The notes beneath the pieces were generated by a model. The model was not told the origin of the DNA and did no database searches. It saw nothing but the letters and a program-made list of their open reading frames with translations. A stretch of 64,000 nucleotides of DNA from Chondrus crispus (taxonomy: Eukaryota > Rhodophyta > Florideophyceae > Gigartinales > Gigartinaceae): positions 909,771-973,770 of the forward strand of contig NW_005178809.1 of assembly GCF_000350225.1 (NCBI RefSeq), written 5' to 3'. Each line of letters begins with the position of its first letter. Within the stretch, counting starts at the first letter, position 1. Both the position numbers and the translations under genes were made by a program. Shown here in pieces: positions 32,402 to 44,202 of this stretch.

Positions 32402-33592
32402 ATGTCTAGTCCAAGTTCACGACTCTCTGATGGAAAACCAGTTATTGTAAAGAAACAGGAGCCCTCAACAAATGTTTTAGGACATATGATACGTGAAGTA
32501 GCGGCCGATCGTGCAGAACAGAAAAAGCAATCAGAACAGGTTCGAGAGAAAGCCAAAATTCTTGATTCGAAAGCACGAACTTATGAGGTTGAAAGTCGTG
32601 TATTGAGACAACGAATTGGAGACGTATGCGATCGTTTGGAACTTCTGGAGCGAGAAGGTATCAAAAATGACAGAAAAAAAATCGGAAGGCCTGAAGACAA
32701 GAAATGGAATGAGGGATTGAGCCCGGCAGTGAGATGCATTCATCCAATCGATGGAAAATGGAAGATCACCGGCGAGCTCGGAACGAAACATTCAATATCA
32801 GTGTATGAGGCAGTGGACATTTTCTCTGGGCATGTCGTCGCAGTTGAACTGAAAGAACGCAACTCCACAAATTCGACCACTGAAAGTGAGACTGAGCTAT
32901 GCAGACGTCTACAGGAAACGTATGACGATATGGGATTATCACGAAAAGCTCCTGCAACATATTATCAAGGAAGCATAGGCAGTCGCTTCTGTTTAGTGAA
33001 GGAGAGATTCGGTCCGTCTTTATCAAAGCTAATGAACACCAACCACGGTGGTCTGCCTGTGAGAACAGTAGTGCACATTGGTTTTCAAGTTCTCTATCAG
33101 ATAGAGGCGCTTCATAGTATTGAAATTGTGCACAGTGCGATCAGTCCTGACAACATAGTCTGTGGATTGAACCACCCTGGCACTTGGAACCTTATTGACA
33201 TAGATTCGTGCAGCTCTATGAAAGAAGTACCAGGACTTGGAGATTCGCTTGCGGAATCGGAGAGTCATCGTACGAATTATGCGCCAGTTGCTGCCCACCG
33301 AGGGAAGGCTTGTGGCAAGTCATCAGACATAGAGTCTTTGTCGTACGTGCTTTTGGATTTAATAACAGGTACGCTGCCGTGGAAGGAGATTTCGGTTCCT
33401 CAAACACCTATGGGCCAAAGCAAGATTCTAAAAGCCAAAGAAAATCTCCTATCCAACCAGTACATGACGAAAGTCCCAAGGGAACTGCGTAAGTTTTGCA
33501 GAGAAGCTTGCATTCCTAGCACTGAAACACCTTCATATGCAGGACTGAGGAAGTTTTTAGGAGATCTTAGCACGCGGTGGTACGGCCAGTAG
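32402..33592 (+). CDS. CK1-like pseudokinase (paralogue A)
   Basis: 396 residues, single exon. Residues 30-100 are charged and helix-prone (coiled coil likely). Residues about 118-390 follow the casein kinase 1 fold, including ERFGPSLSKL, IEALHSIEIVHS and the CK1-type SDIESLSYVLL-TGTLPW. All three catalytic positions are lost: VAVE for VAIK (about 149), HSA for HRD (about 242) and DID for DFG (about 264); the glycine loop is also degenerate (GTKHSIS). It can hardly phosphorylate and may act as a scaffold or decoy. Paralogues lie at 38677-39915 and 50506-51735. The ATG is preceded by a TATA-like box and is the first in frame. Confidence 0.8.
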   Translation: MSSPSSRLSDGKPVIVKKQEPSTNVLGHMIREVAADRAEQKKQSEQVREKAKILDSKARTYEVESRVLRQRIGDVCDRLELLEREGIKNDRKKIGRPEDKKWNEGLSPAVRCIHPIDGKWKITGELGTKHSISVYEAVDIFSGHVVAVELKERNSTNSTTESETELCRRLQETYDDMGLSRKAPATYYQGSIGSRFCLVKERFGPSLSKLMNTNHGGLPVRTVVHIGFQVLYQIEALHSIEIVHSAISPDNIVCGLNHPGTWNLIDIDSCSSMKEVPGLGDSLAESESHRTNYAPVAAHRGKACGKSSDIESLSYVLLDLITGTLPWKEISVPQTPMGQSKILKAKENLLSNQYMTKVPRELRKFCREACIPSTETPSYAGLRKFLGDLSTRWYGQ

Positions 33593-35888
33593 TCGATAAG
33601 AAGAATTGTGTAGGGAACATAAATGATTTGACGAAAAATCCTCTGGGAATGATTTATTTCCTCCAAGCCAGGATTCCCCCTGCACGCATTTTTTAAGTAT
33701 TTTGCGGGCAAGCGTGTTTTGGAAGTCGCCATTTCTAGCGGGACTTTGAAGAGAAACAAAGAAGCGATGGTCCTGCAGTTGCGATACTGTTGTACGTTTC
33801 CTGTGTATTCCCACATGATTTTCTTACGCAGCGCTGGATCACTGGAAAACGTGATTCGAAGCTAGATTGAGTTAAGTGGTGCGGCAGGCACTTACAGCAA
33901 TGTAGTGTGCTTGTGGTGGCGTGGAACTCATATTGAAAAAGGAATGAAGCAAAGTTCTAAACGGCTTTGAATGCATCATGCCTCTTCCACAGTCAAGCTG
34001 TTGTTGAAGTCGATTCCACGTTGCAGAGCCCAGAGCAACTCGGGTCGGCTCGAAAAAAAGTTCTCAAAGAGTGCGTCGAATGGTTTATATTATGTGAGTA
34101 GTGCATGATGATACGATGGAAATAAAGGGGAGAGACTTTCAAATGTAATATTGCGCGCTCAAGATGAGGATCTTCATGTTGTATATGAAGAGCAACCCAC
34201 AACTGGAATGAACAGTGGGTGGCGGGAGGATTACAGCTGAGTGCCAATTAGAATAGAAAATAGTTCAGCTATGGATTGAAGCGGGAGATAGATTGTGTAT
34301 CGTGGACATGCATGTCCTAGACAAGGTCGGCCCTCGCAAACATAACCCAACAAAAATTATACCTCTGGCCCGCTTTTTTTGGAGTTTAATCTTTTTTATA
34401 ATGAGAATTTAAAAAACTTTAATACAATCAGAATGCTGTAATAACGATCTTGTCTTCAGCTCCCGGCTTCAAATGTCAAATGTCTTTGAAGACAGGATCG
34501 TTATTTGTGGCTGAAGTCAGCTCCCGTCTCCAAATGTTGTGGAGTGCGTAGATACCTCTTCGTGTCCAATTACAACTAGAAAAGAAAATCGGCATCAAGA
34601 TCTCCTTTTTGCGGTGCAGTACCATGCAAGTCGAGGTATGTTGAGCTTTCCGCCGTCGCCTTCTGTGCACCCTTTGCGGCAGCATTTTGGCATGTGCATA
34701 CAGAAGTCTAGAATTGTACTTGTCACCGAACTGAGATTTTCATAACGAGTTGTTCCTGTTGACAACATGGCAGCTATACATTTAGAATATGAGTGTCCGA
34801 AAGAGGAGAAGTGTGACATGATGGTAAAGAGTGCTGCCGGTCTGACTCACCTTTAACCAAGTGTGGCAGACACCCTTTTCCTTTTCAATTACCACCCACC
34901 AAGCAATGTTGCCCATAGAATGGATCACAGGCCGGGCTCTGAGGCACAAGACATGTTGGCTAGGACACTGTCCGAATATTCCAAGGGCGAACGAACGCGT
35001 AACCACTATACACGAGTGACAGAGACAGGCTTCGCAGCCAGCGCCAACAGATCGTTATGAAAGACCTTAAGCCTTCCCGGTCCGGTAGAGCGGGGTATCC
35101 TTCTTCCAACTATAGAATTTTTGTGCCCACCCGGACACGGCTTTCCGCATTGCGAAACAGAACGTGAGTTTACTCCGACATACTGCTTATTGGTAGAATT
35201 TTTGAATAAATACATTTCAGAAACCCACTTTGCCCATGAGCCCCTATGAAACGTCTCGTCAACGCCTCAGACGGTTGATTGCCCGTCCATCACTGGTTTC
35301 ATATCTCTAACCATATTTCAGGAATATTAGAGCGAGGAATATTTTAATATGTTTTAAAACATCTCAACTTTTTGATTACAGCATAGAACGAGACGGGATG
35401 TCAGTCTTTTACAACCACTCCTCCATTGGTGAAAGTAAATAACTTCGATTCACCATAAGAAGGACGCTTTTAACCTTTTGTTTACCTTATGCGGCTGTGT
35501 AGACTACCTATACAGTACCATATATGGTCGTACCCTGTCTAGAATATATAAAAGGACCAGAATTGGTCACGATCAAGTATGTCGTTTGTCTGGCGCTCTT
35601 AATTAAACGGTTCTACTCACAACTGTTTATGGCGGTCCTTAGCCATTTTGGAATTATTCTCAATTTGACGACGGGCAAGGGTCCCTCTAATCTGTAACGG
35701 CAATGCAATCTGTGCTTTCCAACAGACTTGGGCTTGTTACGGTGCTGACTTTCCTCAGAATAGAGTCACCCCTTCCGACAACTAAAACGTATTTATAGCA
35801 TATCCGCAACGTAGCCTCTTTCAAACCTGTCTCTTATGTACAACTCTGCTTCAGTTCATTTCTTCATTTAACTACATATATCGCAGAA
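33593..35888. other. intergenic, no gene seen; one long hairpin
   Basis: About 2.3 kb without coding support. At 34440-34504 a 19-bp stem (AATAACGATC-TGTCTTCA, one mismatch) encloses a 27-base loop. The phrase AGCTCCCG-CT-CAAATGT is repeated inside and just beyond it. TATATAAAAGG at 35545-35555 could serve the CDK-like gene at 35889, though it lies about 340 bp before its ATG. Confidence 0.5.
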
Positions 35889-36851
35889 ATGGAGAACATT
35901 CAGCTAAATAATATTGAGTTCATTTCAAAGATAGGGCAGGGCTCCTATGCAAGCGTATATCATGCAAAATTAAAGACTTCAGGACGTGGACTAGCCGTAA
36001 AGCTAATTCCATCGACAGGCAGGGGCAAGGACCTCTCTGCCCTGCGGGAGATAAAGTACGATACCATCCTTCCTGACCATTACCATCTTGCAAAATTGGA
36101 GGCTAAATTCACTAATGTACCCCAAGCAAATGGAAGTAAGGTGCACTGCCTCGTATATGACCTGATGGAATGTGACTTAAGTTTTTTTATTCGATCGTAT
36201 CAGTCAAATGGCCTTCTAATAGAGCCCTTTCAAGTTAGGGACCTCATGTGGCAGTTGGTACTAGCAGTAGAAGTTATTCATCATCATAATGTCATGCATC
36301 GAGACCTCAAACCGGAAAACCTTTTATTGAACTCTGTGGTTAATCCGCGTCTGAAGATGACGGACTTTGGTATCGCAGGGGAAATAGTGAGCAGCGAGGC
36401 GGGCCGTTCTTCAGAAGTGGCCGCGTTAGCATACAGAGCGCCTGAGCTCCTTTTAGGGTGTACACAATATGGAGGTGAAATTGACATGTGGTCTGTGGGC
36501 TGTATTTTCGCGGAGCTTATTTCAGGGGAGCATTTATTCGGAATTGTTAATCCTGACAATGCGTTAGATGAAGTATTCAAAATAGTCGGAACACCCACAA
36601 TGGTGTCCTGGCCAGAGGCTGCGTTTCTGCCCAAGTGGCCAGGCATTGTGGAAGAGCATCCCGTTAATTTTCCCGAGCAACTGCACCGATGTGGGCCACT
36701 CGCTTTCGATCTCCTGACATCACTGCTCACTCCGAACCCACGAAATCGGATCACTGCTATAGAGGCCATGAACCATGTGTATTTTGCTCCTTGCCATATT
36801 GAATTCTACAAGAGCGTGAATTTGCCCGGATGTCGAACAATAATGGATTAA
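35889..36851 (+). CDS. CDK-like (CMGC) protein kinase
   Basis: 320 residues, single exon, essentially just a kinase domain. The glycine loop GQGSYASVY (17-25), LAVK (about 37), ALREIK in the C-helix (a PSTAIRE-type position), HRDLKPENLLL (about 136), DFG (about 157) and YRAPELLLG (about 183) are all intact, followed by the CMGC-type DMWSVGCIFAEL and IVGTP. The activation-loop Thr of CDKs is Ser here (RSSEVAALAYRAPE). It should be an active Ser/Thr kinase; whether it needs a cyclin is unknown. It is distinct from the CK1-like genes on both sides. Confidence 0.88.
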   Translation: MENIQLNNIEFISKIGQGSYASVYHAKLKTSGRGLAVKLIPSTGRGKDLSALREIKYDTILPDHYHLAKLEAKFTNVPQANGSKVHCLVYDLMECDLSFFIRSYQSNGLLIEPFQVRDLMWQLVLAVEVIHHHNVMHRDLKPENLLLNSVVNPRLKMTDFGIAGEIVSSEAGRSSEVAALAYRAPELLLGCTQYGGEIDMWSVGCIFAELISGEHLFGIVNPDNALDEVFKIVGTPTMVSWPEAAFLPKWPGIVEEHPVNFPEQLHRCGPLAFDLLTSLLTPNPRNRITAIEAMNHVYFAPCHIEFYKSVNLPGCRTIMD

Positions 36852-38676
36852 GTGAATGGAAAGGCCTGCGTGGTTCAAAGAGCCGGTGATTAACAGTAAA
36901 AATTGCGTTAACCGTATTGAAAGGAGCAGCGCCTCTCAAGATAATGACTGTTTGGGCAAGGATGTTTCATTGCTTCTGTGTTGATCTGTGTTCTTGCGAC
37001 TTCCAGAAGCTAAAATAGGAATCATTACCAGGCGCCTAAGGGATGGACACTATTCTATGCTTATTAGATGCAAGACAAATGGAATGACCTGTGTATTACT
37101 CGATCCATCAATTTTTAGAACATTTGAAGTTGAAATATATAATATTTAAAATGACATTTTGCACAACATAATCGTTTCAGCGAACATGCCCAAAATACTC
37201 AAAGGAGCAAGAACATCGATATCATGTCTGTTTCTTGTTCTCCATAGCCGCACTGTGAAGTACTCATTGACGACGGCAAGCTCCATGACGGGGCAGCGTC
37301 TTCTGCGTGATCACTACGGCCGCCGATGAAGCGGCGAGGGAGGAGGTGGAACTCGGGCGCACCGACGAAGCCCGACAAGAGACTGCTCGGCCTTCTATTC
37401 GCGTTTCTGCTTGGTCGGAGGCGGCCCGCCATTACAACTATCTGGCGAAGCGAAACAGAAAGCCGTTGCCCGGGTGAGACATCATCCCAAGCCGGCGCCT
37501 TCGTTTCGCTGATGGGCGCGCGTGCGACGACGTAGATTATGGGTAGTGTTGGGCTCTCTGCGGGATGTTGGCCCGCGAATGACTCTTCCCTCACACTACT
37601 GAACGTTACTTCTATGCTACCTTGGGACCCCACACACCCATCGTAGCGGCGGAGAAAAGGAAAGGAAAACGTAACAACTTTACCGCAGCTGCTATTTAAC
37701 GGCCCCGTCATGACCACACGTCTCTGCTCCTGCCCTGCGGACAGTTCGCCATCCCCGGCTCGTGTCAAAAATTTACTGCACCTTACATAAAACCGCATAA
37801 TGAACCATAACATCTCCTCACTCCCACAACGCCCGTAAACTGCCTGCCGCATTCAGGATCAGCCGCCAAGTCCTTTCCCCTTCACCGCATCGATGTAATG
37901 AGCTTCAAGTGATCGGCAGTGTTGCTGCGATGGGGCCAGGTGCCGTGGGAATTATTTCAAGCTGAAAAGGAGATTGTTCCGGCACTTCCCCCTCACGTAT
38001 TGCCTTTTTTTCTTCTGAATAACACAACATACTGCTGGTCACTTACGCGTAGGGTACGTACGTCTGCGTAGCAATACCACTGACAGCTCCGCGCCGACTA
38101 CCGCGCCGACTCGATGTCCCTACTGTGCCTTACCGGTACATCTTGCAGTGCACCGCAATACAGTTGTTGCAGTTGATATTGCAGTTTCGATATATAGTTA
38201 ACTCAACTTTTTCTCCTGTCAGCATTTAAGTACTTTGAAGTGGTGTGATGACTGTGATACACGAGGCCGATTGTTGTGTATCGAAGCTTTACATAGGGGC
38301 CGGATCCACGGAGGCGACGGAAGTCGCATGCATACCAGGCCGCGCGGAAGAAATTCGGACAGAGGACGGCTGTGTTGGAGGCTGGATGATTCTATTCGAA
38401 GGATCTCACTACGGTGATAAAAATAAGTCTGCTTCCATGGTTTTCTTTCGCCGCGTTTTCAGTTTGTTCCTTTTCCTTTGAATCGATGTTCCGTCCGGTC
38501 CGCTTTCTCTCTCACAAAAGTTAAAAGTGTAGAAAGGACCATAAATTTATTTAACCGCAATTTTTTTATTCCTCTCTTAGAGCACTCTGTCTCATGTCCA
38601 ATACAGCATGTTGTAAGCCCTTGTGTCTCATAGATTCACCCTGACGAGAACGACAGTGTGTCCCCCTTTTAATCTT
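36852..38676. other. intergenic; one uncertain 217-residue frame
   Basis: The minus-strand frame 37852-37199 (217 codons) lies in a locally GC-richer patch. It has no recognisable domain and an open but uncharacteristic composition, so I leave it as unsupported. Trinucleotide-rich AT sequence follows. Otherwise no features are seen. Confidence 0.35.
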
Positions 38677-39915
38677 CTAGAAGGTTAGACCTTGCTCAAA
38701 CGCGAGGGCCAACTCATTTGCACCCTCATGCCATCTCACGTATTCTTGTCCCATTTCTTTCAAAAAACCAATCAAGGATTCATAGGGAGGGTCTGAGGTG
38801 GGTTCCATGCTCATAATTACCTCGACAAACTTGTAGAAAGCGCGCGGAGCTTTTCTCATCATTTCTGTCTCAAGAATCCTTGATTTCATCGATATCCACA
38901 AATTCCTATGTTCTGGAGTGAGAGCATCTAGATGGAGCCAAGGCAGTGTACCTTCCATAAGATGAAGAAGAACATATGCAAGAGATTCCAGATCGTCCCT
39001 TCTGCATGGCGTACACCCCATGTGCGCGTGAACGGAGCTGTAACATCCCACAGGCCAGGAAGCGAATTTGTAGAGGAAAGGAAGGTGTCCTTTCTTTTCA
39101 AGATATAGGCGGCTATTCCCAAAATCTATGATACCCCAACCCTGAAAAGCAGGCGACATGGCCACAATATTAGATGGTGTGATATTACAATGCACAATTC
39201 CAAGGCCGTGCAAGTCTTTGAGACGGAGAATCACTTGAATGCCAACATTGATGATGTCTCGCATTGCTATTCCGTCTAAGTGCGACTTTTGAACACAACT
39301 GAGCGATGGCCCCAGACGATCCATAACCATGACGTTCTGCATTTCGAATCTACCAACATAATAAACCCGCGGATATCTGTCTCTGTGCTGGGATCGGGGC
39401 GCAATGGAGTTTAGTTGGCGGTAAACCGACTGCTCTGCATATAAGCGTGCCACAGAAAACTTTTCTTTCAGAATCTTAACAACAACAACTTGCCCGATGA
39501 CAACATCTGTGGCCTGACACACGTAGCTCTCCGATCCTTCGCCAATGAGTTCCGTAATTCTATACATTTCGTTCACAAGGGGCAAAGCACGGGCCTCGTG
39601 CGCGAAGTTTTCACGGTCCTCCAACATTTCTAGAAATGACTTAGTTCGCAGTAGTTGCGCTCTTGCTTGAAATAATCTTAAACGTTTTATCTCAACATCC
39701 GCAGCGAGATGGGTTCGACGGATAGTAGATTCGCGAATTTTCCTGTTAGTGTAGTCCCGCCTCTTTCGAAATTTGTTGATGGCTGATTTCTTTTGTTCGT
39801 TCAGGCTTTTGAACTTGCGAACAAGCAAAGAGGCGATTCTAACCGGGCTATTAATGTCTTCATGGCGTTCGGGATTGTGTCCACGATTAATGAAGGATTT
39901 CTTGCCGTATTGCAT
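38677..39915 (-). CDS. CK1-like kinase, catalytic Asp replaced (paralogue B)
   Basis: 412 residues. Residues 20-100 are strongly basic and helix-prone. The kinase fold follows with GEGSESYV, VVVVK (about 147, Lys kept), HCN for HRD (about 240, catalytic Asp replaced by Asn) and an intact DFG (about 263). The CK1-type block RRDDLESLAYVLL-EGTLPW is clear. Losing the proton-accepting Asp suggests little or no transfer activity while ATP binding may persist. ATG 39915 is the first after an in-frame stop near 39993. The neighbour at 40930 (same strand) is one of the membrane-protein paralogues. Confidence 0.8.
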   Translation of the reverse strand: MQYGKKSFINRGHNPERHEDINSPVRIASLLVRKFKSLNEQKKSAINKFRKRRDYTNRKIRESTIRRTHLAADVEIKRLRLFQARAQLLRTKSFLEMLEDRENFAHEARALPLVNEMYRITELIGEGSESYVCQATDVVIGQVVVVKILKEKFSVARLYAEQSVYRQLNSIAPRSQHRDRYPRVYYVGRFEMQNVMVMDRLGPSLSCVQKSHLDGIAMRDIINVGIQVILRLKDLHGLGIVHCNITPSNIVAMSPAFQGWGIIDFGNSRLYLEKKGHLPFLYKFASWPVGCYSSVHAHMGCTPCRRDDLESLAYVLLHLMEGTLPWLHLDALTPEHRNLWISMKSRILETEMMRKAPRAFYKFVEVIMSMEPTSDPPYESLIGFLKEMGQEYVRWHEGANELALAFEQGLTF

Positions 39916-40929
39916 TTTGGAATGAGGCTGCGGCTGCTCCGAATGATCTGAAGAGAGGAAGAAGATTTCTGAGGGTCTTGTAGAGGAGAGTTACAGGCTT
40001 CCGATGGCACGATTGAACTTGCTTAAGTACTGGTGAAGCCAGGCTCACATGCATTGGAAGAAGGTTTTGGCGTCCATTCAAAACAACAGAATGCCTAAAA
40101 GCGGGAGATGCAATTTTAAACCTCCACCGAGGGTCTGCGACGACGACCATTGTTTCAACCTATTAAACAAGTAGTGAGTCCTAAAACAGTGACACATTTC
40201 ATAGCAACTAGCCTTAATTCAGCTGTTGCACATTTTTGTCCGTTTGTGTACCAGGAGGGTTTCTAATGGACCTTCTTGCTGCCTTACATGAGATCGGCCT
40301 TTTCGAGAATTAAATTGCGTATTGTTCTTCGCCAATTTTGAAGTTCAAGTTGGACATCTTTTCCTGGGTGTATCTGCGGTCGGTAATTACACCTTGTAAA
40401 ATGCTGGGATGGCGGTTTTGAATAAATGGTGGCGACGATGTTTAAAAATACCGGCTGGATCTAATAATTTGTGTTTTAGGTTTCGAAGGCAAAACTAAAT
40501 TCTTAGCATTTTTGGATCCTTATTTACCTGCTATTTTTACACCAAAGACATACGTTTCCAGACATGCTCATAAAATGTTTCCTTGTCAGACCTCCAAACT
40601 GTGATGGGCGAATCTCACTCTGATGTGATATGTCTCGGCGCAGTTCTCCATTTCAGCTGCAGGGGTGTATCCTTTCGAATCAATTTAGCAAATGGAAGTG
40701 TACTGTACAGACAGGCAGTTGCAAGGCTCCATAGACGGAAAGGGCCGAGATGCCAGGAAAAGGGTACCCTTATTAGTACTGTAGTAGCAGCAGCAGCAGT
40801 AGTAGTAGCAGTAATAGTGAATAGTTGTTGTGATTCTTTGGGAATCATGCACGGCGGGTAAACTTGGCAGTCTGTGGAGACAGGGCACCGAAACACCACC
40901 GTTTCCAAACGAGCCGAGCTTACCTGGGC
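39916..40929. other. intergenic; trinucleotide repeat
   Basis: An open minus frame at 40150-39887 has no recognised domain. A GTA/GCA trinucleotide run lies at 40781-40818. No gene is supported. Confidence 0.4.
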
Positions 40930-42444
40930 TTAATAGTCTTCCTCTGCTGTGCTTGCCCAGAGGGAGTCCGTTGAAGCGCCTAGTGTCAAGTCCAGCTTCT
41001 CAATTTCTCCCTCATGCCCTTCTCGTTTGCTTGCCAACAACCCATTCGCCACCCATGCCTGAGCAATTTCTGGAGAAGATATGGGTTCCAACACATGTCG
41101 TAAGCATATAACCGCTAAAAAGACTGCGCCGGTCAAGATTGATAACGACGCCCAATTGATCTTTCTTGACGTCTCTCGCCACAGTACTGACATTTGGGGA
41201 AAAATATTTCCAGACCCCAAGAAAAGATCGTAACGGGTAGCGGGGGATGTAGTAACCTTGGATGAGCCTTTCAGGAATGAATCAATCAATCGGAAAGCAG
41301 CTACCCCTTGTGGTATCACTCCCCGAACCTTTGTAGTATACTTTGATGAGGCTACCCGAAAAAACCTTTCTGCACCATTGACTTGGAGGACATTGATCTC
41401 CTGACCCTTTTCCACATCAAATTGAAACTCTAGAGATTGTAGTCGTTTTAAATTCATACTCGTATCATTAGTTTCTCTTGCATAATACGAAAAAAGATAT
41501 GCGACAATTTCCTTGTGAACGTAGTCCACGCGAATCCCTTCCCTTGTAGCATGTCGTCCTCGAGATCCCAGTAAACGAACCTTTCTGTCATCCCCGCTAT
41601 AGTACACACGAGTAAGGTATAAAACTGTCACATCTCCGATTGAAATGAGATGCTCGGTACCATATGCATGCACTTCTGACGCTAGAGTTATATCCACCAA
41701 ATCGTCGGTCGTTTCAAAGCCAGTGTCCCATTGTTCAAGTGCAGAATGGTTAGAAATAAGGCATGCTTGCAAAGAGGTCTGACCTTGTTCAATTTTCAGC
41801 CTAGGGTTGGACGCAGTCAATCGAATGCTCGTGCAAGTCCTCCTTGTTGCAACCCTACCTTTCTCCGACACTTCCTTCCGATCAGGAATGAAATGCTGTC
41901 CGAAAGAGAATGAGACTGCGTCATTCGTGACGTCAACAAGATGGGGAGTGCTGAAAACCAAAACGTCGATTTGCAAACCGAGGGAAAACGCAAGCACAGA
42001 AAAGGAGAGAGCTACGAGACGAAAATTGATATGTGGTCGACTTTTCCCTTTCTTGAAGAGCTGCCCTTGCAAAATATGATGAAATTTAAATTCGCGAACA
42101 AGTTGACAGAACTGTCTGATAGAGAAGCTGGCTGTGCTCAACTTTCCATCGCGAGATCGGAGCAAAATAGTTGTGAGCATGCTCTCGATCAGCAGCACAA
42201 GAAAGAGAGAGAGGACTGCCAGAATTAGGTCATCTCTCGAAGTTAGATCTCCTGAAAACCTTCCTGTGGCGCGCGATCCGAGAGGAAGCGTCTCTGAAAG
42301 CATAGAACACGAGTTTTTCCCGTCTTTATAGACGTCTTGCGGTCGAAATGCCACTGGCTTGATGGCAGAGATATTGACAAAAAAATATTCTATGCCAGAA
42401 GCATCGGTAGTCGCGTTAAAGAGTGCCTGGCTGCCTTTTTTCAT
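40930..42444 (-). CDS. three-pass membrane protein, unknown family (paralogue 1)
   Basis: 504 residues. Hydrophobic segments lie at about 72-95 (LILAVLSLFLVLLIES), 142-165 and 440-462 (SILTGAVFLAVICL). Between the second and third lies a region of about 270 residues with several N-x-S/T and Cys positions, plausibly exposed outside the membrane. It aligns from the first residues, without gaps for 90 positions, with the protein at 48094; the strongest block is FSGDLTSRDDLILA. I recognise no known family. It could be a receptor-like or structural membrane protein, but nothing in the sequence decides this. Confidence 0.75.
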   Translation of the reverse strand: MKKGSQALFNATTDASGIEYFFVNISAIKPVAFRPQDVYKDGKNSCSMLSETLPLGSRATGRFSGDLTSRDDLILAVLSLFLVLLIESMLTTILLRSRDGKLSTASFSIRQFCQLVREFKFHHILQGQLFKKGKSRPHINFRLVALSFSVLAFSLGLQIDVLVFSTPHLVDVTNDAVSFSFGQHFIPDRKEVSEKGRVATRRTCTSIRLTASNPRLKIEQGQTSLQACLISNHSALEQWDTGFETTDDLVDITLASEVHAYGTEHLISIGDVTVLYLTRVYYSGDDRKVRLLGSRGRHATREGIRVDYVHKEIVAYLFSYYARETNDTSMNLKRLQSLEFQFDVEKGQEINVLQVNGAERFFRVASSKYTTKVRGVIPQGVAAFRLIDSFLKGSSKVTTSPATRYDLFLGSGNIFPQMSVLWRETSRKINWASLSILTGAVFLAVICLRHVLEPISSPEIAQAWVANGLLASKREGHEGEIEKLDLTLGASTDSLWASTAEEDY

Positions 42445-43716
42445 TTGGATGAAAAACTGTGAGAGAGTTGGGGCGAGGCGGAATTAACGGCCGGACGATT
42501 GCAATGGATGTCATTGCGGCGAGCATTGCGAAGGGTGTTGCGGGGGTAGTGAATGAGTTCAAGTACGAAATTCGAGGCAAGCATATCGAAATTCGCTGAT
42601 GTTGATGCTACGGGCCGGCGCCTAAAATGACAATGCTAGCTAGTAGTTGGACACAGAAGTGATTCGATCATTCGAAGCCTCATTGTGAACAAGGCCTGTA
42701 CTGTCATTGAAAATACAGTGATCGCTAAAAATGAGAGTAGAGAGAAATGACGCGATGAGGGGCAAGGCTGGACTGCAAGGTTACAGTATATTGCACAGTT
42801 TGGTATTGATCTGGCCTGGTGGTTTTCTCTTGTGAGGGTCTTTGACAGCATGTTGCATGTGTTATCTGTTGCGGAAGAGAGAGAGGGATACGGATGCTAT
42901 CGAAGGAGCGCAGTCGTTGGGTCACTTTGACGTGTTCTGCGAAAGGGTTGCACGTGCGCTGCTCCTCTTTGCAAGTCCGGCAGGACGAGGGAAATAGAGG
43001 AGGGGGCCGAAGGGAGGACTGAATCGTAAAAGAAAGTGTAGACGGGCGAGAAAACTGACAAATTTCGCGAGAAAAATCTCAGAATTCAAATGCACCGTCA
43101 AGGTTGGGATTCGCAGAATAATGATTTCATTTTGAACGACCTCCAATGTTGACATTGACAGCTGACATCAGCTGTCTGTCAGACCGCACAAGGCAGTCTG
43201 TCCCGCAGGGAACAGACTTATAACCAACGAGCGACAACGAGTAAACGAGGAGTCATCGGTCTCTTGTTCACACACTGTCAAGAAGTAGAAAACAATGTTC
43301 TTTTGCATAGCACTGTTACCTGGCGTGTTACCGCACTGAGCAGTCATTCTGACGTTAACTTTAGTCGACGGTGCAGACAGCAGCACACTGTGCTGCACGT
43401 GAGGACTCTGCGCGTGAGGACTCTGCGCGTGACTACGACACAGGGACGCGGAGGAAGGCGCCTTCTATCCAATGCGAAAAGGGCGCCTTGTATCGAGGGA
43501 GAGCAAGCCCCTTTTGTCTCCTGGCTACGTTCTTCTACAGCATTTCAGAGATCACAAGCTACTCAGTGCTGTACCGCGACTTCAGTACTATTGTACTAAA
43601 ATGGAGCTCCGAGCACTTCAGTACTATTGTACTAAAATGGAGCTCCGAGAAACCCTGACCTGCAAATTAGTCGTGTACAGTAGATACATGAAGTCCAAAC
43701 CTAACTTAGTGCAAAC
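42445..43716. other. intergenic; short tandem repeats, no gene seen
   Basis: It contains an 8-bp hairpin ACAGCTGA/TCAGCTGT near 43157-43174, a doubled GTGAGGACTCTGCGC phrase (about 43398-43430), and two 36-bp tandem units (43580-43651, TTCAGTACTATTGTAC). The first arm of the large inverted repeat follows. Confidence 0.5.
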
Positions 43717-44202
43717 CTCGAGATGGCTAACTCCGGTGGTTCCAGCACTAACCTTAGCGCCACAGACATCCGAAAAGGGCAGCGAGGATCGACAACAAGG
43801 CATATTTGTTGACTGCCTCGCGTCGCGGCGCCTGCGGCGGCACGCAATGATGAACGTAGACGATCAACATGATCGACAACAGTGGTGTGTACAATGCCTT
43901 TGTAAATCAGAAGTGATGTTTATTTGATTATTCATTGTGACAGAGAAAACCAGTGTGCAACAAACAATTAGGAAGGCGTAAAGTGCCATATAGTCTTGTA
44001 TGATGTGCCTCTGCAAGAGAACGGTGTTCCTAAAAAGAATGGCTGAAAATATCCACATTTTAGCAGTGAATCGCCCATGGATGGTTCCCATTCTGCTGCA
44101 ATCCGATGGGATCGCTCGCTATCTGTGCGGAGGCGGACACGCGAGGCACTGTAACGCCGAGAGTTCGTGGGAGAGAGATGCGGCCCTGGCCCGTCTTCCA
44201 AG
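43717..44202 (+). repeat. 486-bp inverted repeat, left arm
   Basis: Pairs base for base with 44981-45466 (coordinates of matched bases sum to 89183 at both ends and in the middle), so there is no net gap. The five differences I saw are all transitions. The near-identical 75-codon frames inside the arms (44091-43864 and 45092-45319) lack coding features. Confidence 0.92.

Noticed and set aside
37199..37852. 217-codon minus-strand gene
   Set aside because: No domain or promoter; composition compatible with a chance frame in a GC-richer patch.
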